DNA from: Reticulitermes lucifugus
Lineage: Eukaryota; Arthropoda; Insecta; Blattodea; Rhinotermitidae
Reading direction: 5' to 3'
NCBI GenBank assembly: GCA_026260175.1
Contig: JAKCWW010000781.1
Location: forward strand, 1,507 to 65,506
DNA length: 64,000 nucleotides
How positions within the stretch are numbered: the first letter of the stretch is position 1; the number at the start of each line of letters is the position of its first letter. A program made the position numbers and the translations under genes. Positions 44,965 to 55,900 of the stretch are shown here, in pieces. Below the pieces are notes generated by a model. That model ran no database searches, had not been told where the DNA came from, and worked only from the letters and a program-made list of their open reading frames with translations.

Positions 44965-45836
44965 GTTGCAATGTCGCATTGTAAGAACTTACTAACTGGT
45001 TTCTATAGAAGAGCATTCTTTGCGTTTGTTTCATCCCCGTGTAAACTGAACAGTTATACAATTTCAATTTATGGAACCTCTTATCTTTTATAAGTGTAAA
45101 TCCTACCCAAAACATTGCCTGTCTGACTATATTATACACTTGTGACTTCTCTTGAATAATTATTGTACCTGTTATGTTGATTACATTGAAAACATCACTA
45201 GGAGCTTTATATTTTATTACCATGTTTACAAGTTGATGTCACTGTCCAGGTTTACTGTCGTTTATTTAGTGACTTCAGTGTTATTTTCTGAAATAACTAT
45301 TACATTCTACTTGACATGTTTTATGTTGGTACAGGTTAGTGTTTTCTCATCCACAGTCTTTGTATTTTATATTAAATTCTTACAAGTAGTTTGGTAATAC
45401 ATTGTTTACATGTAATTTCAGAATTTATTTAAGGAAACTCCGAAGTTATTTATGTCTTAAGTTAGTTCCATCCATTTAACCAGTACTGTACATTATTAAT
45501 AAAGGCAGACTGCAGTATAGGGACACACAAACTTCCCTAGTCATTCCGTGGTGAGGATTAGTTATGTGTCACTGTACTACATAATATTTACCTTAATAAA
45601 GACATTATCTAATATTGTAATTGTTCTTTAAACCAAGGACAATTCTGACCAGTTTTATAATAGAGGAAACTGCCATGGAATACACAGGTATTCTACGTAC
45701 ATGATGTGTTTATCATTGCACAAGAGTCAAAATTGAAGATATCTGGGGGTTCACTGGAAGGGTGTGAGGGTAATATTCTGTATCTATACGAGTCCCTACA
45801 GCTGTTTAGTAACTTAATTAATTATTAGAATGTAAG

Positions 45837-46135
45837 GTAAAGGTAAAGTTATCCCTGTACATGCCTTGAATACATATGAGGAGTGGATGTATAGCTCCTC
45901 TCATTCTTAACCTTGGAACTAGATGAGGGTGGGTGGTCAGTTTCATGCCCTGACCATTTTACCTCTGGGGAAAGAGCTCCTACTACTGATTGAGTAGAAG
46001 GCTGGGTGGACTCCAGAGATGGTCTGGACAGTTTGAAGAAGAGGAAAATCTCTTGACCCTGCAGGGAATTGAACCACGATTCCTCAGTTGTCTAGCCTGT
46101 AGTGTAGTCACTATAAAACTTATTCTATCATGGCT
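45837..46135 (-). mobile_element. SINE-A copy
   Basis: The minus-strand SINE-A is complete. Its 3' tail (GGTAAAGGTAAAG on the + strand) is at 45837, the body CTAGATGAGGGTGGGTGGTC is near 45920, and the B-box-like GGGAATTGAACCACGATTCC is near 46065. Confidence 0.85.
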
Positions 46136-46976
46136 CCTGATTATTAGGTGGTGCGTTTTGTAAGCCTTGTTATGCCAGTGATTAAAAATATTTTTATGAG
46201 AGTGTGTTGTCTATTATTTAACTCATTGGTCTGTTTAGTTGAGGATATTTTGAGGCTTAATTCTCTAGAAATATTTATCATACATGGAGCACATAAGTAT
46301 GCAGAAGATGATTGTCATTTGAACATCAATTGCCATGAAAACCTGAAAACGTAAATACTTTCCAAATTATAAAGAATACCCCATAGACTTTTGTGATTTG
46401 ATATGTTACGTAAAAATGTTGTATTTTTATGTAGGGAATATTTGGAATATCGTTAATAATAACAAACATCATAAAATATGTTTGCACTTTGATGGCTATT
46501 ATAGGGAACATGCTATGTCGAGAACTGACATAGCGTAGCGAATGACAAATGTTTGTGAGCTAGATGAACAGCTCATGAAATGATACACAGTTTTATATCT
46601 GTGCACAATTATGAAAGCATAACTTGCAACTTACATTTGCCATGCGTACTGAGTGAGGAGGTCTCTGCCACTCACTCTTCACTTTTCAAGAATTTAGTTC
46701 TTGCATAAATGCATTGTTTCATGCCATGTCATAGAAATACTACAATGAATATGGCTTCGAAAGTGGTAACACATATATATTCACCCTTTGACTATTGAGG
46801 CATAGTTTTATTATAAGTTGAAAGAGTGACATTTAACACAAAGGATTCAAGTCTAGTGGCTGGTCAGTAAGTTTTTGGCAGTAACTTATTGTCTGCCTAA
46901 GAAATATTATGTCATTTGTGGGACCACTAAATATGTATTCAGTTTAATGGATCTGTTTCTTAATATCTTTTATTTT

Positions 46977-49900
46977 TCAGTACTGTGTAACATAATCTAC
47001 ATTTGGTTCCCTTCTCTGTTGTTGAGTCCAACTTTGCCTTTGTCTTTCATTATTGTACAAAGTGTCATCTATCACCAAGAAATGCCCACTATCATGGTTG
47101 GCAATACCTCTTTGGTATTGTAGTTCTGCCTGAGTGTGTGTGGAAGGATTACCATGAGAGGTTACATCATCATTATTGTACTGTGTGACAGGTGTCCTCT
47201 TCCCTGCCTGTTGGGTGTTATACTGCATTGTACCTGGCTGCTGCAGATAAGCCAGGTGTCCATCTCTTGTGTTAGTATCTACGAACACCAGCCCAGGATC
47301 CTTGACATTAACTGACAATGAAGCATAAGGTGCTCTTGTTATGTGGCTCTGGGAAGCAGAGCCCACTAGATACCCACGGCCACCTGTTAAAGAAGATGAG
47401 GGGTCATTACTGAGAGCTTCCACCCCTTGTTGTGAAAATGATGATGACGATGATGATGATGATGGTGGTGGTGGTGGTGGTGGTAGTGGTGATGATGGTG
47501 ATGGTGATGGTGATGACAATGGAGATGATGGTGATAATCCAATCTTAGTTTTAAACACCTGGACCCTTTGGAATGTTGGCTGTTGTGGGAAAGACACAAT
47601 TCCAGTAGCTACACTTCTTGTTGGATGCAGTGTTGGATGTAAAGCATCATTTAATGTTACATCATATTCTGATTCATCAATGTCTGCCAAGTTTGTTTGT
47701 GCTGGCAAATCTGGTAGTCTTGGTGGAGGGCTGGCTGTTGGTTTAACAGGTGTTTTCACTGGTGTCCTATAGACTGCAACAGGTGGTGTTACCTTTATAA
47801 CATCAGATGGTGGCACAGAGCTCTCATCTCTGATGATTGCAGGTGGCTTCAGTGGTTGAGATATTTGTTGATGATTTGTGTTACTGTCCCCTTGAACATT
47901 TGGCAAAAGTGGTGATGTTTTCGCATTTGAAGAACTTGCTCCAGGGACTGGCAGAAGTGGATTCTCTTGAATATTTTCCTGGGAATTTGGTTTGTACTTA
48001 CCGTTATTAAAGTTTCCATTCCTGCTGTCAGTATCACCGGTATTTGCTGCAGTTGCTTGTTTGGTTCGAAAATTTCCTGCTGTTGTAGGTGGGATCCTAG
48101 ATTGCATATCTCTGTTCACTTTGCTATTATATTCACTATTACCTAACTGTATCCTTCTGGGAATTTCCTCTTCAATAGAATCACTCAGAGAATCTATTCT
48201 CCCCCCAGATTTGTAGCTGCTTTGAGAAACTGGTCTTGATGTCAGAGCATCGGAAGTATCTGATGAACTTCCTGTACGTATCGCTGTTCTTTGTCTTGGA
48301 TGTTCTTCTTCTTCTTCGTAATCATCTTCTTTAAGGTGATAATTTGAAGTTGTTATACGCTGTGTAACTCTGCTTTGCTTGGCTTTTGTGCTATCATCAT
48401 TTGAGGGACTAGCTTTGGAAGTCTGCTGGGGAGCTTTGGCACCAAGTGGTTGTAAACCACGTGGTAATGTTGGATTTCCTCCCCTGCTTGGTAAGAATGG
48501 TCTTTTACCACTTCCAGATCGTTGTGGTGGTAAGATAACCTCATCGTCTTCAACATCAGTGCTTGCTTTTGTGGATGGTGGCGGCAGAAGTGGGCTAACT
48601 GGTTGTTTGAATGGTCCTGATGCCACCTGGGTACCTCCGTGTGACTGTGCTTGCCTGTTTTTGTAATTCTGTTCTGGCAACTCATCATCATAATAATCTG
48701 TTTCTTCTGATGGTTCATCAAAATATGTTGCTGGTTGTCTGGCTGCTGCAGCATGTTTGTGTTGTCCAGCAGGTCTCTTATAGGCCGCTGTTTCTGAAGC
48801 CTGTGATCTGGAAGGTGCATGCTCATCAATAGCAGCTTCTGGCTGTTGATGAACTCTCTTCCTGTATACGTGCCTTGTGCTGCTAACCCCTGGGGCTGTA
48901 CTAATATACGCAGGCCTGGGTGCTGGCACAGGCTCATCGTCTTCCTCTTCACCGTACCTGGGAGACTGCCCACCTCTTTGTTGTGAATAATCAGGGTCCT
49001 GGCGTGTTGATTGTGCTGTGGGTCTGTAGTAGTCTTCCTGCCTACCAGAGCCTTGCGGTGGCCGTTTTCTCCTTCCGTTAGTTGGTCGTAGAGGCCTCCT
49101 AGGTTCATCATAGGGCAGATCATAGTCATCAGCTTCATCTTCATGTGGCAAGGGGGCATACTGAGAACTATCAGCAGGGCGTCTTCTTGAAGGTCCTGCA
49201 GGTCGATTACGCCTGAGGGGGCGCCCAGCACCAGTCATTGCTGGTCGTCTGACTATGTCTCTCTCATCTGTTGCACTGGGAGGGTAAGAGTCAGCGTTTT
49301 TCACTCTGAAACTGCTCTGGGGATTCCTGGCGGGCTGTACGTATTCATCTTCGTAATAATCATCATCTTGATGGACTGCCGGGCGAACCTGTGGCTTGGG
49401 TCTGGAGTGAGTATCTTCAGTTGGTTCTTCAGCAGCTGATGCTCCACCTGAGGGCGACTTTCGTGTTGGGTAGTCATATTTGTCTCTCTCGCTTAAGGGA
49501 ACTGGGCGCCGAATTTTGGGTGGAATGCGGGGTCTGTCGTATACCGAGGGAGATTGTCGTGGCTTAAAATCTGGCTCTGATTGCGGGTCTTCCTGGTCGA
49601 GAGGTGCCGATGGAGCTGACACGGGACGGCGATGTTTCCTGCGGCGACCGTTGCCAGCATGCGACGATGGCGGCGCTGCAGTCGTACTTCTGTGTGCCTG
49701 AGCACAGAAAGTTAAAAACAGCGACTTACTAATCATTCAAACATGCGGAGAAATGCAAGCTCCAAACTGTGACTGCAGCCAATGAAAACGGAGGGACTAG
49801 GAAATAGTACGTATATTGAGGTCCATATGCAGTATTAAGTCACACATTGTCCCCCTGTTTGTGCATTATGCCACGAAGACGTATGATGGATTAGAGATAT

Positions 49901-52900
49901 GACTGCATGCATTCTTAAACAAGACAAAATATAAATTGTATGTACGTACGTAGGTACGTATGTATGTATGTATGTATCTATGTATGTATCGAACGGGGAG
50001 ATTATACATTTTTCTGCTTATTTTTATACTTAGAGGGTTAACAGAGTTGTAGGAACTTTGTTAAACCTCGAGATCAGAAGAGCTGCTGTACCGGCAGTTC
50101 GTCGTCGTAGTACTCAGGGTCATCCTCATAGTCATCGTCATAGTAATAGTCGTACTCTGGACGACGGGGCCTGTAGGGACGCCGTCTGGCTTGTCCGGGT
50201 CTCGATGCTGGCTGGGGGCGGCGCGCAGGTGGTGGTTGCTGTGTAGCCGCCGTCGTTGTGGTTGCTACCGTCGTCGTGGCCTGCTTGTACAGGGCCTCAT
50301 TCCTTTTCAAACAAGCAAAGGGCAGTCTGTCACTGACTGTCGTCACTACACTATGCCTGCTCTCCGCTAGGGAGTAGAGGATGTCTACAATAATAATATT
50401 AGCAACAGAAGCGTTATGAAAAATGTAATGTAATTCTGCTATACTGCTCAATCAGTATAGTGAGTGACGACCGGCGCTCGATTCCTGGCAATGACATTTT
50501 TTAAATAAATTTGCCTTTTATATGCGAGTAGAGGCAGTTCTCATTTTACACCAGGGTTACGTTCCTGAAAAACGTCGCGCAAATTGAACACAAAATTCCC
50601 ATTTAAAACTGTATTTCATACGGACCTGTAGAATATATATATATATATATATGTACTGTATATACAGTATATATACATTTCTATACAATATATTGCCGAT
50701 CCCAGTGGCCGTGCGGTCTAAGGCGTGGGTCTGCGGCCGCTCGCTTATTAGGATTNNNNNNNNNNNNNNNNNNNNNNNNNNNNNNNNNNNNNNNNNNNNN
50801 NNNNNNNNNNNNNNNNNNNNNNNNNNNNNNNNNNNNNNNNNNNNNNNNNNNNNNNNNNNNNNNNNNNNNNNNNNNNNNNNNNNNNNNNNNNNNNNNNNNN
50901 NNNNNNNNNATATATTTATTTATTTCTAATGCAATAAAAATGTAAGAGACTCACATCCATAGTTTTTTGGTAAGGTTCATTCCGATAGGACTGTGCTAGT
51001 CTTGCTACACCAACAAACACTTTAGTTCCTGACTTAGCACTTTATTTAATTCTATCAGCATTATCACGAATTGTATGTGCGCTACTGTGAGCGAGTCTAA
51101 CGTTACGGCATATGTCAACAATTCGTTCACCTTTTTCAAGTCGGCTTATTATGTCTCATTTCTCTTCATTACTGGTTGTCTTTCGCCGAGTTTTCATTGG
51201 ATTGCACTAGGTCATGCAGATTTACTTTTCCCACTCATAGTGGTAAGAAAAACCAATGCTATCGAAGAGGAAACTAAATCAACCTCGTGGTTATATCACC
51301 AACGTAATCAACCATAAATGTGACTGATGACATGCAGTGACGTCACTTTCTGCTAGCTTCGTACAGAAGATAAGTGCGGCCACGGGTCTTCTATACCAGA
51401 TCGCGTTAAACCGAAAATTATCGCGTAACTTCGAAAAGTGGTGTAAATGTTCAAGTCGCGGTAAAGAGAAACCGCGTAAAACGAGACCTGCCTTACAAGT
51501 TACGTTATTTAATATTTAGATATATGATTTATGAAATGTGGGACTATGTAGAAAGAGTGAATGAGTAAGGCGTTTCAATCGTATTGATACTAGAAAATCC
51601 AAGAAGTGTTGTTTTCTCTCCGACTTCACTATACCCGTAGGTTTCCAATTACGCACACTTTAATTAACCTGACCAGTTACAAAGAAGCAGTGATTGTTTA
51701 ATTACTCTTCTTGGGATGCTCGATTCTGAAGATGAAGGCACCACTCTCCTTCGAAACTTAGGGAACTATTTACCCAACAACGCAGCGTAACATTCCAGAG
51801 GGCCTGAGTCTTCAGCAACACCGTTGTGAGAACCTCAAATCTTGCATAATTACTATGTCGCTGCACTAACTACACTGGAAATTAATAGTTGAACAGTATG
51901 GTTTTACTGTCCTAGTGGTCACTGTCAGGTTCACACGTATTGTGCTGTTATGCACGAAAGCGATGAATTTTCTCTACATTTGTTCTAATGACGCAAACAG
52001 TTCATAAATAAAATTATTGCTATTATAAGTACTTTTTAATTTTTTCCTGAATTTTTAAAAATGACTGTGTCCTTTCCTTATTCCTGTTCCTTGTACTATT
52101 GCCATTGGCTTTCTGCTTTGTTACGTGGCTGTGTTGCATTTTGGGACAGACGAATGAAGGACAAGTTATGGGGTTATTAACTGGTGTTTGCTCAAATTGC
52201 ATAGTGAATAGGAGACTGAGTGAGCCACACTGCGGGTCTGCTGGAGCAGAGGGAAATCAGCTCATAGCCAGTCAGTACAATGACTAGCCGTGCCACGCAG
52301 GTCACAGAATTAATATACCCCTGTCTTACCGTATGAAGTACTTCGGCGAGTTGGCGCAGTCGACCTCAGACACAAAGTGACAAATGAACGTCTTCTGGTC
52401 GAATGCTGTGTAGTTGGCGCATAAGAAGTCGTACCTGGTTCCAAACAGGCAGTGGTGGTACACCTGTCAAACGTAAAACGTTCTGTTACTGCGATGGTTT
52501 CCTAGCCAGGGTTTCAGCTAGTCTCTCTGTAAAGGGTTGCTGATTCAATGCCTCTCCCATCAGGCGACGTGAAACAGCAGCAGAGAAGTGAGCGTTTAAG
52601 TCACACAATGTTTAGTTCTTTCTTTACAGATTTTCATCTTCTAAAATTTGGATTAGCGAACTTCGTTTACGCACGCGAGTCTTTATAACAGTGTTTGTTG
52701 AGCATTTCTTCATTTTAATATAGACACAATTGAGCAAATAGTAATGATTTTTAAGTACGCCCACTTCTGTTGAAGCTCTGGCGTTAATAAAGGGGGCAGA
52801 TGTAAAATAATATAAAATGTTGTACTGGACCGATGCGGTGCGAAGTATTACAGTCGCCTGACAAATGTTATAATAGTTCCCATTCGAACTGTTACTGGAA

Positions 52901-55900
52901 TCAGTTAAGTACTCGGACGTGGACCGAGAAATGTGGTCATCTGGTCGCCCATTTTGACTGGCGATGAATTTGTGATTCTGCGTTCGGGAGTTGGCTTTTG
53001 GATTTCTGCCTCACTAGCTCACGTATGGTGCGGTTTGTCTTCATGAGGGCGCTCGCAACATCACAACGAAGAAAATAAAAACCAGGTGTAGAATAATCAA
53101 CACGTATTAACGAGCAGCGCAAGAGAAATCCACACACCCAAGGAAGAAAAGGAAAAAGAAAAGAGCCACAACTCAGAATATAAAGGACGCAATCCCAACT
53201 CAGTAATTCAATACAAGAACACAGGAGGCCACTAACATCCCACAAGAAATATAGCTGGACCTAATACTACCACAAAAGGAACGCAAGAAAAGACTGAGGA
53301 CAAGTCACCAACATCCAGAAATTGAAGGATTAAAACTGCATTCATAACACCCCAACACCACCACCCCCCCCACAAAAAACCGTTTTCTATAATCAGGAAA
53401 ATGTCAAACCTGTACCAAACCATAACCTTTAAATGTACCAAAAATATGTTAGAAATAAAAATCAAAATTGATAATTGGCATCACAATGCTGCTCGCATTT
53501 GCTTTGTGATAGAAAGTGCTTTCCTGACCCTGACCAAAAAGGTCGAGTTATGATGTAAGTAACTCAGAATGTAAATTATTATGCTCTAATAAGTGTTGTT
53601 GGTATGCCGACTGAAAAAACATGGTATATTGATTGAAAATAATTTGCAAAAAAAAAAAAATAAAAAAAAAGGATATCAGCACTGAACACTGATTTTCGAG
53701 ATGAGTTTGATTGTAGAGAGACCAACATCTTAATCGGCGTTACATAAATGCCTTTTTATGGCAACAGTTATTTTACACCAACATTTTATGAAGAGACTAA
53801 CACCTCAGTCATTTATCTTCACGTGTACATCTGTGACTACCTATAATGTTTCTCTAAACGAGTTTCTGTGTAATTTTTATCCCAAACTTCTACATTCCTC
53901 GCTTTTTTAATTCCTGATTTCTCTTAACAATCGAAGGATATACATTTAAATAATACAATTTTCTCCATTCCCTGTTTACTTCGTCTTTCCCGGTTCAAAA
54001 TACTGCTACATAATGTTCAGTTTTTGGTGAACATTTTCACATGTGCATAGATTTACAATAACATCATTTCCTACGTTTCAGTATGGTGTCATTGGAATTT
54101 TTCATTGACATAATCCTTTCGGTCGCACTATGGCCCTGGCATCGACTCAGGTAAAGGCGGCCGGTGCATACGGCTGACAAACTTACCACCTTCATGTGCC
54201 GATTGTCTAGAAATCTGGGAGCCTCAAGCTCCTGGAACCCTAAGGGCCTGTCCAGGCCTGTAATGGGATTGCTTTACCTTTGCTTACTTTTCAGTATTAC
54301 ATGTTTTAAAGGACGCGATAAGATAAACGATTCCGGAACTGAATGGTGACGCACTCTTCCAGAATAAAATCGTCCAATAATTTTATTGTTTCCTTAATTT
54401 CAGCGCTTCTTAGACTTTTCTAGGCAACGATGTGTGGACTGCTTGCTGCTAAACATTTGCGCTCTGTTTCTCATAACCATGGCTTCTACTACATTGCCAA
54501 GTTTCTGATACGTCCACTTTCTAGCACAACTCAAAAGACTCGCCTGACCGATAGAATGTAGCCGCCTCTATGCTGCAAGAACACTTAACTTCAGAGACGT
54601 ATTTGGACGTACACTGCTACTAGATTGCTTCGTACCAAAAAAAAAATTACGATCAGACAAACATTTAGATTATCCCAATGTAGTAAAATTTTGGAACATT
54701 TTTCCTGATTTGCCCTGAACAAATTTTTTAAACATGTGCTGCCTGTATTCTGTTTCTGTTTGACAATTTAAGGAACAACTCTTATTACACCCTTATAGTT
54801 CCCGTGTTTACGGTTGTCTCTCCGTTAGTTGCTAGGCGACCGTGACTGATTTTTATGGTACGAAAAGCAATCTGTGTCCGTCTGTGTTTCGTTTATAGCA
54901 ATACATGTCTCCGATGTGTATAGGTGGCATTACGATCTATGTTTAAGCCGAAATGCGCCTGTAATTGGAGTATTTGTCCGCAGCCTGTCACCTAGCGGAA
55001 TTATGAACTTGCAGACAAGGATACAGAAAAGAGAGATGAACCTTCTTCGTTGTGTGTTTGGCTGTACACGTGCAGATCAACGTAATAGGGAGATAGGAGA
55101 GAGTTTAAATGTACTGAGCCTAAATTAAAAAAATTACAGAAATGGTTAGTGGCGGCATCTACAATGAGTAAAAGATTATCGAATAGTGTGACTGTTTGAA
55201 ACACGCAGCTCATCTAAATACTGAAGCATTAAGTTTCTGCCTTACAAAGAACATACTGCTTCTTCATTACAAAGAATAATCGGTTAATGGTATTTAAGGA
55301 AATAACAGTTGGTTATTCTGAGAATCGTAAGAAACACTAAATACATTTTGAGAGCAAACTGCAGAATTTTTATTGTTAAAGAAAGTGACGTGTAATAAGC
55401 ACTCATTTAAACGGTTAGCAGATTTCCTTCTATCTCACATAAGGAAAGAGAATTCTTAAAACGCTAATAAAGAGATGGTCGGAACAGACTTAAGCCTTGG
55501 TTTTTAAGGACCTCGCATCCGCAAATGCACGATGCATGATTACTCTTGCGGGATGGTGGCTTTTCGTAACAGATGCGTCACAGCGTAATTTTCGTTACAG
55601 TGTGTGTAAACGAAAACTCCTAGATTGGCCTTTTTCGATTCCAGACTTGTGAATTGCGTAGAATTGGAAGACAAGAGCCATGTGTGTGTGTGTGTGTGTG
55701 TGTGTTTGTGTGTATGGCAAATGGGCTTCAGGTTCTCACCTCATCATTAAAAGCTGGCGACGTTTCGACTCTCTCACATCACGGTTCTGTGACTTGTTCC
55801 ATACCATCCATATTCACTTCTATGATTCAAAGGATTCAGAGTAGGATGCATCCTCAGTAAATCAATCAAAAATTTTCACTATAATGTCATTTTAAGGAAT

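Larger units (their letters stand above)
40351..46976. other. Repeat-rich spacer between the convergent G-alpha and chitin-binding genes
   Basis: It holds the G-alpha 3' untranslated region, two small MITEs, the family A repeat, a hAT MITE, a SINE-A and one unassigned candidate exon. Nothing recognisable was seen at 41.1-42.9 kb or 45.0-45.8 kb. Confidence 0.6.
50531..51493 (-). mobile_element. Tigger-type DNA transposon remnant, intron 4 of the chitin-binding gene
   Basis: The ends are similar inverted repeats (GGCAGTTCTCATTTTACACC; minus-strand GGCAGGTCTCGTTTTACGCG) with TA on both sides (50529-50530 and 51494-51495). From 51197 leftwards the minus strand encodes MKTRRKTTSNEEK, then DIISRLEKGERIVDICRNV, AHTIRDNADRIK and SAKSGTKVFVG. 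This is the helix-turn-helix N-terminus of Tigger/pogo transposases. In-frame stops are present, and most of the gene is missing or in the gap. A SINE-B sits inside at about 50694. Confidence 0.8.

Noticed and set aside
47341-47772. 143-codon frame on the + strand with a poly-Asp and poly-Gly run
   Set aside because: It is the antisense reading of the Ser/Pro repeat in the last exon.
48353-49231. A 292-codon second frame on the minus strand inside the last exon of the chitin-binding gene
   Set aside because: It overlaps the true frame, is His/Gln/Met-rich as expected of a shifted low-complexity frame, and has no domain.
55750-55800. Minus-strand GTGATGTGAGAGAGTCGAAACGTC-like segment as another hammerhead
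   Set aside because: The core box does not match CTGANGA and no stem I pairing was found.
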